Below are positions 56,332 through 64,000 of a stretch of 64,000 bases of DNA, piece after piece (position 1 is the first letter of the stretch; the number at the start of each line of letters is the position of its first letter). The notes beneath the pieces were generated by a model. It worked only from the letters and a program-made list of their open reading frames with translations. It was not told the DNA's origin and did no database searches. Source of the stretch: Oleiagrimonas soli (GTDB taxonomy: Bacteria; Pseudomonadota; Gammaproteobacteria; Xanthomonadales; Rhodanobacteraceae). The position numbers and the translations under genes are program-made. The stretch spans positions 1,844,823 through 1,908,822 of the forward strand of contig NZ_KN196470.1 in assembly GCF_000761445.1 (NCBI RefSeq). The letters are read 5' to 3'.

Positions 56332-57378
56332 TCATCCGTTGGACGGCTGCACCTCGCCGTCGTCGGCCACCGTGAAATGCGCGACGTTGGCACGTCGGAA
56401 CTTGACCAACGACAAGGCCTTGCCGTCCACCGCCACACTGGCGCCATCGGCGTTGCCGATGCGGACGTCGAGCGTGCCGGCGCTGTGATAGGACTTGCGC
56501 GTGCCAGCCGGCAGCAGACCGTATTCCAGGCGCTTGCCGTCGGCGTCTGTGATCTCCACCCAACTGTCGTTCTGCAGATTCAGGGTCAGCTTTGTATCGG
56601 TGGACGCCTGCGGCGCTGTCGCAGCGACCGGCGCGTCCGCCGACTCGGCCTTGGCCTTGGCGGCCTCCATGGCACTGAACGGAGCCATCGACGCCATCAA
56701 CGGCTTCTCGCTGTTGGCCGGCGCGGCGCTCGAAGCTTGGTCGGTGACGGCCGGCACGACCGGCGTCGCCGAAACGGTCTGCGCGGTGGTGCCGCTTTCC
56801 GCGCCCACGAGTTCGGTCGACTGAGCGCTGACAGGGGCCGCGTCCAGCGGCGCCAGACGCGCGATGTCGCGCTTGAGCACGCCGTTGAGACCCAGCCAGA
56901 TCAGCGGTGCGACGATGACCGCCGTCAGCACGACGTAGGTGGCAGCGCTCGAGTATCGGTTCAGACCGCGCTGCCAGACCGACAGCTGCTGCGTGGCGAC
57001 GAGCTCCGGCTGTCGGGGCTGCAGACGCTCCAGTTGGGCGTCCACGCGTTCCCGATCCATGCCGAGATACGTCGCGTACTTGCAGAGGTAACTGCGCAGG
57101 TAGACCGAGTAGTCGATCCCCTCATAGTCGTCGCGCTCCAGCTTCTGCAGCAGACGGACCGGCAAGTGCAAGTCACGCGCGCAGTCGCTCAGCGCCAGGT
57201 GTCTGGACTCGCGCACGGCAACGAGGCAATCGCCGAACGACGGCGCTTCGCCTTCTATCGACGCCTCGTCCGCTCCCCTCGCGAACGCCGGGACGGTGTC
57301 GGCCGTCGATTCCGGTGCATGGTGCTCGTTGTCGTTCCGTCCCTGATCCGTGAATGTCGTGGACTCTCGTTGATTCAT
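56332..57378 (-). CDS. rodZ: Cytoskeleton protein RodZ
   Basis: A 348-residue RodZ that links MreB to the cell-wall elongation machinery. It has a cytoplasmic HTH domain (FGDCLVAVRESRHLALSDCA; LPVRLLQKLERDDYEGI) at about 47-120, a membrane helix at about 145-165 (ATYVVLTAVIVAPLIWLGLN), a low-complexity periplasmic linker, and a C-terminal DUF4115 domain (LNLQNDSWVEITDADGKRL). It overlaps pilW by 4 bp. The 216-bp gap to the YfgM-like gene has no ispG or hisS, which sit here in E. coli. Confidence 0.95.
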   Translation of the reverse strand: MNQRESTTFTDQGRNDNEHHAPESTADTVPAFARGADEASIEGEAPSFGDCLVAVRESRHLALSDCARDLHLPVRLLQKLERDDYEGIDYSVYLRSYLCKYATYLGMDRERVDAQLERLQPRQPELVATQQLSVWQRGLNRYSSAATYVVLTAVIVAPLIWLGLNGVLKRDIARLAPLDAAPVSAQSTELVGAESGTTAQTVSATPVVPAVTDQASSAAPANSEKPLMASMAPFSAMEAAKAKAESADAPVAATAPQASTDTKLTLNLQNDSWVEITDADGKRLEYGLLPAGTRKSYHSAGTLDVRIGNADGASVAVDGKALSLVKFRRANVAHFTVADDGEVQPSNG

Positions 57379-58142
57379 CGCGATCTGTCGGAATTGATGG
57401 ACTGCGCCTGATCCGAATCCGGGAATTTGGCTCGCAGTCGCTTGGCATAACTCTGGGCCCCCTCCTCGTCGCCCAGGCGTTTCTCAATCCGGTATCCCAG
57501 CAGCAAGGCTGACGGATCGGGACGCCCGAGGGCGTCGAAGCGCTGAATAAAGGCACGGGCGCGAAACGCCTTGCCCTCATGCAGCAATGCGTCCGCCATC
57601 TGGTAGAGGGCATCCGCATTGTTCGGATTGATCGCCAGCGCCAGGCGATAATCCTTGATGGCCGCAGCATAGTTGTTTCGTTTCAGCTCGCAGCGGCCGG
57701 CGTTGCTCAAGGCAACGTCCTTGGTGTTATAGAACGGATCCTGCGTGGCTTTCTGAAAATACGGCAATGCTTGATCGATCTTGCCGATTCTGCACAAAAA
57801 CACGCCTAGATTGTTGTTCGTGTCGCCACTTTTGGGATCCAGTTCCTCGGCGCGACGGAAATGCTTCTCGGCCTGGTCGGTTTCGCCGATGCGCGCATAG
57901 ATGGTCGCGATGACCGTGTGCGCCGGCACGTATTGTTCGTCGAACTGCAGCGCCTTCTGCAATTTTTCGAGGGCGCGCTTGAGCTGCCCGCGCTCCAGAT
58001 ACTGCTGGCCCAACTCGGTGTGGATGCGCGCAGCATCCTGATCATTGACCTTGCGTGCAGGCAGCGGGCCGTTGCTCGAAGTCGCGCAACCGGCCAGCAC
58101 CAAGGCACACGCCACCGAAATCAACCAACGATCAAGCCGCAT
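57375..58142 (-). CDS. pilW: Type IV pilus biogenesis/stability lipoprotein PilW (PilF)
   Basis: A 255-residue outer-membrane lipoprotein with six or so TPR repeats ([40 protein letters not shown]; [20 protein letters not shown]), acting as pilotin for the secretin PilQ. The lipobox is LVLAGC (Cys19 from the ATG at 58142). An ATG three codons earlier (58151) is possible. The start overlaps the rlmN 3' end by 11 bp. Confidence 0.94.
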   Translation of the reverse strand: MRLDRWLISVACALVLAGCATSSNGPLPARKVNDQDAARIHTELGQQYLERGQLKRALEKLQKALQFDEQYVPAHTVIATIYARIGETDQAEKHFRRAEELDPKSGDTNNNLGVFLCRIGKIDQALPYFQKATQDPFYNTKDVALSNAGRCELKRNNYAAAIKDYRLALAINPNNADALYQMADALLHEGKAFRARAFIQRFDALGRPDPSALLLGYRIEKRLGDEEGAQSYAKRLRAKFPDSDQAQSINSDRSR

Positions 58143-59247
58143 GGATCGCATCCTTTTCGAGTTGCTTGCGGAATTCGGCCGAACGGCGCGTGCGGTCGAG
58201 AACCTGGCCCTTGAGCTGGCCGCAGGCGGCATCGATATCGTCACCGCGCGTACGACGGACCGTGGCGATGATCCCGCCCTCGTTGAGGATGCGGCGGAAG
58301 GTCTCGATGTCGGCGGCGTCGGAACGCTCGTAACGCGTGCCGGGGAAAGGGTTGAACGGAATCAGGTTGACCTTGCTCGGCAGGCGCCGCATCAGCTTGA
58401 TCAGCTGGCGCGCGTGCTCGGGATGGTCGTTGATGCCCTTCATCAGGGTGTATTCAAAGGTGATCGAAGCGCGCGGACGCGAGCTGACGTAGCGCTTGCA
58501 CGCGGCCAGCAGTTCGTCGATCGGGTATTTCTTGTTGAGCGGCACCAGCGTGGTGCGCAGCTCGTCGGTCGGCGCGTGCAGCGACACGGCCAGCGACACG
58601 TCGGCGACCTGGGACAGCTGGTCGATCTGCGGCACCAGGCCGGAGGTCGACAGCGTGACGCGCTTGCTGGCCAGGCCGAAGCCGAGGTCGTCGCGCATCA
58701 GGTTCATCGCCGCGACGACGTTGTCGAAGTTCATCAGCGGCTCGCCCATGCCCATCATCACCACGTTGGTGATGCGGCGGCGCTGGTGCGGCACGTTGCC
58801 GAGGTACTTCGCCGCCACCCACACCTGACCGATGATCTCGGCGGTCGACAGATTGCGGTTGAAGCCCTGCGTGGCGGTCGAACAGAACGTACAGTTCAGG
58901 CCGCAACCCACCTGCGAGGACACGCACAGCGTGCCGCGCGTGGGTTCCGGGATGTACACGGTCTCGATGGCGTTGCCGCCGTTCATGCCCAGCAGCCACT
59001 TGTGGGTGCCGTCGGTCGAGCCCTTCTCGAACATGGTGTCCGGCGGGCCGACGTAACAGACCTCGGAAAGCTTGCCGCGCAAGTTCTTTCCGAGGTCCGT
59101 CATGCGCTCGAAGTCGTTCTCCAGACGGTGATAGATCCACTTCATGACCTGATCGGCGCGGTACGGCTTCTCGCCGAGCTGCGTGAAGTAATCACGCAAC
59201 CCCTGCCGGTCGAAGTTGAGCAGATTGGTCTTTTCCGTCGGTGTCAC
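58132..59247 (-). CDS. rlmN: 23S rRNA (A2503-C2)/tRNA methyltransferase RlmN
   Basis: A 371-residue radical-SAM enzyme that methylates A2503 of 23S rRNA and A37 of some tRNAs. The [4Fe-4S] motif is in [33 protein letters not shown] and the C-terminal catalytic cysteine region ([17 protein letters not shown]) are intact. It lies between ndk (19 bp) and pilW. Confidence 0.98.
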   Translation of the reverse strand: MTPTEKTNLLNFDRQGLRDYFTQLGEKPYRADQVMKWIYHRLENDFERMTDLGKNLRGKLSEVCYVGPPDTMFEKGSTDGTHKWLLGMNGGNAIETVYIPEPTRGTLCVSSQVGCGLNCTFCSTATQGFNRNLSTAEIIGQVWVAAKYLGNVPHQRRRITNVVMMGMGEPLMNFDNVVAAMNLMRDDLGFGLASKRVTLSTSGLVPQIDQLSQVADVSLAVSLHAPTDELRTTLVPLNKKYPIDELLAACKRYVSSRPRASITFEYTLMKGINDHPEHARQLIKLMRRLPSKVNLIPFNPFPGTRYERSDAADIETFRRILNEGGIIATVRRTRGDDIDAACGQLKGQVLDRTRRSAEFRKQLEKDAIHAA

Positions 59248-59266
59248 AAGCTTCGTTCCTGGTCGG

Positions 59267-59692
59267 TCAGCGCGGGCACAGTTCCGTGGTCGCGAAGAAG
59301 TACGCGATCTCGTTGCTGGCGGTCTCCGGCGCGTCCGAACCGTGCACGGCGTTGGCGTCGATCGAATCGGCGAAATCGGCGCGGATGGTGCCGGCGGCCG
59401 CTTCCTTCGGATTGGTCGCGCCCATCAGCTCGCGGTTCTTGGCGATGGCGCCCTCGCCTTCCAGTACCTGGATCATCACCGGGCCGGAGATCATGAACTC
59501 GACCAACGCGCCGAAAAACGGGCGCTCGCGGTGCACGGCGTAGAAACCTTCGGCTTCGCTGCGGGACAGATGCTTCATTTTCGCGGCGACGACCTTCAGG
59601 CCGGCCTTCTCGAAACGCGCATAGATTTCGCCGATGACGTTCTTGGCGACGGCATCGGGCTTGATGATGGAAAGAGTGCGCTCCAGCGCCAT
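59267..59692 (-). CDS. ndk: Nucleoside diphosphate kinase
   Basis: A 141-residue Ndk that balances nucleoside triphosphates. The active-site histidine lies in [10 protein letters not shown]. The N-terminus ([16 protein letters not shown]) and [20 protein letters not shown] are canonical. First gene of the ndk-rlmN-pilW-rodZ string. Confidence 0.98.
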   Translation of the reverse strand: MALERTLSIIKPDAVAKNVIGEIYARFEKAGLKVVAAKMKHLSRSEAEGFYAVHRERPFFGALVEFMISGPVMIQVLEGEGAIAKNRELMGATNPKEAAAGTIRADFADSIDANAVHGSDAPETASNEIAYFFATTELCPR

Positions 59693-59951
59693 GCAGGTGT
59701 GCTCCGGTTACGGGTGGAAAGATGAACGGACACGGGCCGGCTCCCACGAGCCAGTCACCGTACCACCAAATCCGTGAAAAATTCGGGATTTGGTGACCTA
59801 AAGCTTGACAGATTCTAGATCAATCGCAAGTCCGCACCAGCATCGCAGGCGCGGTTTTCGGGCATGTGACGGACGTTTGACCTCGGTGCGACGGAAGCCT
59901 ATGCTTCAAACGATCGTTTGATACGTGATCGTCCAGCGGAGCCCGAACGCC
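59693..59951. promoter_or_regulatory. Divergent ndk/psrA intergenic region with an inverted repeat
   Basis: A 259-bp gap between divergent genes. It holds a perfect 9-bp inverted repeat ACCAAATCC / GGATTTGGT (59765-59794, 12-nt spacer) about 75 nt upstream of ndk. This may be a leader hairpin or an operator. The PsrA-type palindrome (59906-59921) lies at the other end. Confidence 0.5.
59906..59921. promoter_or_regulatory. PsrA-type operator palindrome
   Basis: TCAAACGATCGTTTGA is a perfect 16-bp palindrome containing CAAAC-N4-GTTTG, which matches the published PsrA site form (C/G)AAAC-N2-4-GTTT(G/C). It sits 30 bp before the psrA-like start codon, where autorepression is expected. Confidence 0.78.
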
Positions 59952-60566
59952 GTGTCCAGTTCCCAGTTCTCTACCAAGCAGCGCATTCTCGAGGCTGCCG
60001 AAACCCTCTTCGCACGGCATGGATTCGCCGGCGCATCCCTGCGTCAAGTGACCTCGGCAGCCAACGTGAACCTGGCTGCGGTCAACTACCACTTCGGTTC
60101 CAAGGACAAGCTGATCGAGGAGGTGTTCCGTCGCCGCCTCGACGAACTGAACAAGCGGCGTCTACATGCCCTCGAACAACTGGGCGAGACCCCGACCCTC
60201 GAAGACGCCCTGGCCGCCTTCATCCGCCCGGCGCTGGAACTGGCGCGCGAGGGCGAAGGCGGCGGCGCCTTCGTGCGCGTGCTGGCGCGTGCCTACGCCG
60301 AACACAACGACCAGCTGCGCAAGTTTCTCTCGGAAAACTACGGCCACGTACTGAAGCAGTTCACCAAGGTGTTCGGGACGCTGCTGCCGCAGCTCAAGCG
60401 CGAGGAGCTGTACTGGCGCATCGACATCGTCGCCGGCGCGCTGACCTACGCGATGGCCGATTTCGGCATCATCCAGCGCCGCGAGGGCGTGACCGAACAA
60501 CAGCATCGCGAGCAGGCGGCCGAACACCTGATCCGCTTCGCCGTAGCCGGCCTGCGCGCCGAATGA
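59952..60566 (+). CDS. psrA: TetR-family regulator, PsrA-like
   Basis: A 204-residue TetR-family protein. HTH at about 10-55: KQRILEAAETLFARHGFAGA, then LRQVTSAANVNLAAVNYHFG. The C-terminal ligand domain (IRPALELAREGEGGGAFVRV; RAYAEHNDQLRKFLSENYG) is of the PsrA type, which senses long-chain fatty acids or acyl-CoA and represses beta-oxidation genes. A GTG start at 59952 has GGAG well placed; a GTG at 59925 is possible but would lie four bases after the operator. It is followed by the fadB-like and fadA genes, the classical PsrA targets. Confidence 0.88.
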   Translation: MSSSQFSTKQRILEAAETLFARHGFAGASLRQVTSAANVNLAAVNYHFGSKDKLIEEVFRRRLDELNKRRLHALEQLGETPTLEDALAAFIRPALELAREGEGGGAFVRVLARAYAEHNDQLRKFLSENYGHVLKQFTKVFGTLLPQLKREELYWRIDIVAGALTYAMADFGIIQRREGVTEQQHREQAAEHLIRFAVAGLRAE

Positions 60567-60636
60567 ATTTCCCATCCCGACCGCCCGTGGCCGCACGCCG
60601 CGGGCGGCGCTTTCCGCTTTCGCAATGGAGACAGGC

Positions 60637-63009
60637 ATGACCACCAAACCGCTACGCATCCGCAAGGCCGCGGTGCTGGGCGCCGGCGTCATGGGCGCGC
60701 AGATCGCCGCCCATCTGACCAACGCCGGCGTCGAGACCGTGCTGTTCGACCTGCCGGCGAAGGACGGTCCGAAGAACGGCATCGCCGTGAAGGCCATCCA
60801 GCACCTGGCCAAGCTGAAGCCCGCGCCGCTGGGCGAGAAGTCGCTGGCGAAGTCGATCCTGCCGGCCGACTACGACGAACACCTGGCGCAGCTCAAGGAC
60901 TGCGACCTGGTGATCGAAGCCATCGCCGAACGCATGGACTGGAAGCTGGACCTGTACAAGAAGGTCGCCACGCACCTGCCCGAGCATGCGGTCATCGCCT
61001 CCAACACCTCGGGCCTGTCGATCAACACCCTGGCCGAGGCGCTGCCGGAAAACCTGCGTCATCGCTTCTGCGGCGTGCACTTCTTCAACCCGCCGCGCTA
61101 CATGCACCTGGTCGAGCTGATTCCGAACAAGGCCACCGACGCCAACGTGCTGGACGGTCTGGAAGGCTTCCTAACCACGGCGCTGGGCAAGGGCGTGGTC
61201 ATCGCCCGCGACACCCCGAACTTCATCGGCAACCGCATCGGCGTGTTCTCGATGCTGTCGACAATGGTGCACACGCAGGCCTTCGGTCTCGGCTTCGACG
61301 CGGTCGATGCGCTGACCGGCCCGGCCATCGGCCGCCCCAAGAGCGCCACCTACCGCACCGCCGACGTGGTCGGTCTGGACACCATGGCGCACGTCATCCA
61401 GACCATGGCCGACACGTTGCCGGACGATCCCTGGCACAAATATTTCAAGGCGCCCGAGTGGCTGGCCGCGCTGATCGAGCAAGGTGCGCTGGGCCAGAAG
61501 AACGGCGCTGGCTTCTACCGCAAGAACGGCAAGACCATCGAGGTGCTGGACCTGAGCAAGCAGGACTACGTGCCGTCCGAGCAGAAAGCCTCCGACGAAG
61601 TCGCTGCGATTCTCGCCATCAAGGACCCGGCCGAAAAATTCGGCAAGCTCCGTGAGTCCAGCGATCCGCAGGCGCAGTTCCTGTGGGCCTGCTTCCGCGA
61701 CCTATTCCACTACACCGCCTATCACCTGGCCGACATCGCCGAGACCGCGCGCGACGTCGACTTCGCGATCCGCTGGGGCTACGGCTGGAAGCTGGGTCCG
61801 TTCGAGACCTGGCAGGCCGCCGGCTGGCAGCAGGTGGCGCAGTGGATCGACGAGGACATCCAGGCCGGCAAGGCCATGAGCGATGCGCCCCTGCCCGCCT
61901 GGGTCACCGACGGCCGCCGTGGCGTGCACCACGCCGCCGGCTCGTTCGCGCCAGCCAAGGGCGAAGACCTGCCGCGCTCCAAGCATTCGGTGTACGAACG
62001 CCAGCTGTTTCCCGACCCGATCCTCGACGAAAAAGCGCCCGAGGGCGAGACCGTGTGGGAGAACGACGGCGTGCGCCTGTGGACGCTGGGTGACGACCGC
62101 ATCGGCATCCTCTCGTTCAAGACCAAGATGAACACGGTCAACGACCATGTGCTCGACGGCATCCAGCAGGCCGTGCGCGTGGCTGAGGAAAAACTCGACG
62201 CGATGGTGATCTGGCAGACCAGCGAACCGTTCTCCGCCGGCGCCGATCTCAAGGGCGCGCTGGGCCTGCTGCAGGAAGGCAAGCTAGCCGAATTCGAGGC
62301 CATGGTCGCCAACTTCCAGGCCACCAGCATGGCCATCAAGTACGCGCAGATTCCGGTCGTCGCTGCCGTGCGCGGCCTGTGCCTGGGCGGCGGCTGCGAA
62401 TTCCAGATGCACTCGGCGCGCACCGTCGCGGCACTGGAAAGCTACATCGGCCTGGTCGAGGCCGGCGTCGGCCTGCTGCCGGCGGGCGGCGGTCTGAAGG
62501 AAATCGCCACGCGCTGCTCGGCCTCGCCGGTCGGCGACGCCTTCGACAACGTCAAGCGCTACTTCGAGACCGTGGCGATGGCCAAGGTCGCCGGCTCCGC
62601 GCTGGAAGCCAAGGCCTTCGGCCTGCTGCGCGAATCCGACGTGGTGGTCTTCAACAGCTTCGAGCTGCTGTACGTCGCCAAGCAGCAGGCGCGCGCCCTG
62701 GCCGAATCCGGCTATCGCCCGCCCCTGCCCGCACGCCACGTCACCGTCGCCGGCGACACCGGTACGGCCACGTTCAAGGCCATGCTGGTGAACATGCTGG
62801 AGGGCTACTTCATCTCCAAGCACGACTACGAGATCGCCAGCCGCATCGCCGACACCCTGTGCGGCGGCGAGATCGAGCGCGGCAGCGAAGTCGACGAGGT
62901 CTGGCTGCTGGCGCTGGAACGCAAGCACTTCGTCGCCCTGGCGCAGATGGAGAAGACCCAGGCGCGCATCGCCCACACCATGAAGACCGGTAAGCCCTTG
63001 CGCAACTGA
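60637..63009 (+). CDS. 3-hydroxyacyl-CoA dehydrogenase/enoyl-CoA hydratase (FadN-type FadB)
   Basis: A 790-residue two-function enzyme of fatty-acid beta-oxidation. The domain order is the reverse of E. coli FadB. The NAD-binding 3-hydroxyacyl-CoA dehydrogenase part is first (VLGAGVMGAQIAAHLTNAG at about 14-32; HFFNPPRYMHLVELIP; NFIGNRIG). The crotonase/enoyl-CoA hydratase part is last (about 490-700; FSAGADLKGALG and GLCLGGGCEFQMHSAR oxyanion-hole segments). This matches FadN of Bacillus. The ATG at 60637 is preceded by GAGACAGG; an ATG four codons earlier is possible. With the thiolase downstream it completes the cycle from enoyl-CoA to acetyl-CoA. Confidence 0.94.
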   Translation: MTTKPLRIRKAAVLGAGVMGAQIAAHLTNAGVETVLFDLPAKDGPKNGIAVKAIQHLAKLKPAPLGEKSLAKSILPADYDEHLAQLKDCDLVIEAIAERMDWKLDLYKKVATHLPEHAVIASNTSGLSINTLAEALPENLRHRFCGVHFFNPPRYMHLVELIPNKATDANVLDGLEGFLTTALGKGVVIARDTPNFIGNRIGVFSMLSTMVHTQAFGLGFDAVDALTGPAIGRPKSATYRTADVVGLDTMAHVIQTMADTLPDDPWHKYFKAPEWLAALIEQGALGQKNGAGFYRKNGKTIEVLDLSKQDYVPSEQKASDEVAAILAIKDPAEKFGKLRESSDPQAQFLWACFRDLFHYTAYHLADIAETARDVDFAIRWGYGWKLGPFETWQAAGWQQVAQWIDEDIQAGKAMSDAPLPAWVTDGRRGVHHAAGSFAPAKGEDLPRSKHSVYERQLFPDPILDEKAPEGETVWENDGVRLWTLGDDRIGILSFKTKMNTVNDHVLDGIQQAVRVAEEKLDAMVIWQTSEPFSAGADLKGALGLLQEGKLAEFEAMVANFQATSMAIKYAQIPVVAAVRGLCLGGGCEFQMHSARTVAALESYIGLVEAGVGLLPAGGGLKEIATRCSASPVGDAFDNVKRYFETVAMAKVAGSALEAKAFGLLRESDVVVFNSFELLYVAKQQARALAESGYRPPLPARHVTVAGDTGTATFKAMLVNMLEGYFISKHDYEIASRIADTLCGGEIERGSEVDEVWLLALERKHFVALAQMEKTQARIAHTMKTGKPLRN

Positions 63010-63013
63010 TGCT

Positions 63014-63094
63014 CGTCATCCCGGCGCACGCCGGGACCCAGCGACTCCGCATCGAGCACACAGACACTGGGTTCCGGCTTGCGCCGGAATGACG
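63014..63094. repeat. REP-like inverted repeat between the fadB-like gene and fadA
   Basis: Two 28-nt arms (63014-63041 and 63067-63094) match as an inverted repeat with 3 mismatches and a 25-nt spacer. Each arm also contains a smaller hairpin (CCCGGCGCACGCCGGG; TTCCGGCTTGCGCCGGAA). The arm starts CGTCATCCCGGCGCACGCCG, a form widely dispersed in Xanthomonadales and other proteobacteria. It may protect the upstream fadB-like transcript or set the ratio of the two enzymes. Confidence 0.75.
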
Positions 63095-63144
63095 ATCCAA
63101 ATACAGGCATGACGGGCATGACCCCGGCATGCAGGAGAATCCTC

Positions 63145-64000
63145 ATGAGCAAACAGATCCAGGACGCCTACATCGTCGCCACCACCCGCACGCCGGTCGG
63201 CAAGGCGCCACGCGGCGTGTTCCGCAACACCCGTCCCGACGACATGCTGGCGCACGTCATCCGCGCCGCCATGGAGCAGTGCCCGGGCATCGACCCGGCG
63301 CGCATCAGCGACGCCATCATCGGCTGCGCCATGCCCGAGGCCGAGCAAGGCATGAACGTGGCGCGCATCGGCGTGCTGCTGGCCGGCCTGCCCGACACCG
63401 TGCCGGGCGTGACCATCAACCGCTTCTGCTCGTCCGGCGTGCAGGCCGTGGCCATGGCCGCCGACCGCATCCGCCTGGGCGAGGCCGACCTGATGATCGC
63501 CGGCGGCACCGAATCCATGTCGATGGTGCCGATGATGGGCCACAAGGTGCAGATGAATCCGGCCATCTTCAACGACGACAACGTCGCCATCGCCTACGGC
63601 ATGGGCATCACCGCCGAGAAGGTCGCCGAACGCTGGAAGATCACCCGCGAGCAGCAGGACGCCTTCGCCGTCGAAAGCCACCGCCGCGCCCTCGCCGCCA
63701 TCGAAGCCGGCGAGTTCAAGGACGAGATCACGCCGTACACGCTGGACGACCGCTACCCGGACGTCGCCAACGGCAGCGTGCGCGAAGACCAGCGCATCAT
63801 CGACACCGACGAAGGCCCGCGCGCCGGCACCACGCCGGAAGTCCTCGCCAAGCTGCGCACCGTGTTCCGCAACGGCCAGTTCGGCGGCAGCGTGACCGCC
63901 GGCAACTCCTCGCAGATGTCCGACGGCGCCGGCGCGGTGATCCTCGCCAGCGAACAGGCCGTCAAGGACTACGGTCTGACGCCGCTGGCCCGCTTCGTGA
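63145..64000 (+). CDS. fadA: Acetyl-CoA acyltransferase (thiolase), 3' end outside the window
   Basis: The 285 visible residues of a degradative thiolase that splits 3-ketoacyl-CoA to acetyl-CoA. The N-terminus is DAYIVATTRTPVGKAPRG. The nucleophilic cysteine is in NRFCSSGVQAVAMAA (about residue 95), followed by AGGTESMSMVPMMG and TAGNSSQMSDGAGAVIL. The second catalytic His/Cys lie beyond the window. GCAGGAGAAT precedes the ATG. It follows the fadB-like gene and is probably under the same PsrA control. Confidence 0.95.
   Translation, partial: MSKQIQDAYIVATTRTPVGKAPRGVFRNTRPDDMLAHVIRAAMEQCPGIDPARISDAIIGCAMPEAEQGMNVARIGVLLAGLPDTVPGVTINRFCSSGVQAVAMAADRIRLGEADLMIAGGTESMSMVPMMGHKVQMNPAIFNDDNVAIAYGMGITAEKVAERWKITREQQDAFAVESHRRALAAIEAGEFKDEITPYTLDDRYPDVANGSVREDQRIIDTDEGPRAGTTPEVLAKLRTVFRNGQFGGSVTAGNSSQMSDGAGAVILASEQAVKDYGLTPLARFV

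Overview
The window is about 65% G+C and reads as a chromosomal segment of a gammaproteobacterium of the Xanthomonadales (Lysobacterales), most likely Rhodanobacteraceae (Dyella, Luteibacter or Rhodanobacter type). This is inferred from the ndk-rlmN-pilW-rodZ-yfgM-bamB-der string, the guaB-guaA-tadA order, a PsrA-type regulator ahead of fadBA, and the REP-like and GGGACTCGGG intergenic repeats. No database search was possible.

Layout. (i) 1-6522 is a metabolic accessory region: an amidohydrolase plus MFS transporter unit, two SDR oxidoreductases and two LysR regulators. The second LysR gene and the amidohydrolase share an ATCTTTGATAAAGAT-type dyad in their upstream DNA. (ii) 6756-11645 is a large classical autotransporter with an extended signal peptide, a glycine-rich passenger and 64-residue tandem repeats. 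(iii) 12045-40464 is a complete-looking type VI secretion locus on the minus strand. In transcription order it holds a tssB-tssC FUSION, hcp, tssE, tssF, tssG, vgrG, a tip-loading cassette (DUF2169/pentapeptide, pentapeptide, DUF3540, DUF4150 PAAR-like), tssJ, tssK, tssL, tssM, tssA, a GNAT protein, a small unknown, and two small basic proteins. The two basic proteins carry enzyme-like motifs: RxH plus two Asn (nuclease-like) and HSE plus CxxC (deaminase-like). A Cys-rich beta-helix protein follows. A sigma-54 activator and a small unknown protein sit upstream, and a -24/-12-like element precedes tssBC. No ClpV/TssH gene is in the window. (iv) 40734-41995 holds a SPOR membrane protein, a DUF6150 protein and an unknown.

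(v) 42011-45058 is an ECF sigma/anti-sigma pair divergent from a membrane-anchored mini-catalase and cytochrome b561; both directions carry the same GGAAT-N16-CGTC promoter. (vi) 45091-47539 is pxpBCA (5-oxoprolinase). (vii) 47634-59692 is housekeeping: tadA, guaA, guaB, folD, der, bamB, a YfgM-like protein, rodZ, pilW, rlmN and ndk. (viii) 59906-64000 is a fatty-acid beta-oxidation unit: a perfect PsrA-type operator, psrA, a FadN/FadB-type enzyme and a thiolase cut by the window end.

The most unusual item is the single 788-residue polypeptide joining the two T6SS sheath subunits through an alanine-rich linker of about 110 residues. The next is the pair of unassigned basic proteins at the end of the T6SS gene run, which look like cargo.
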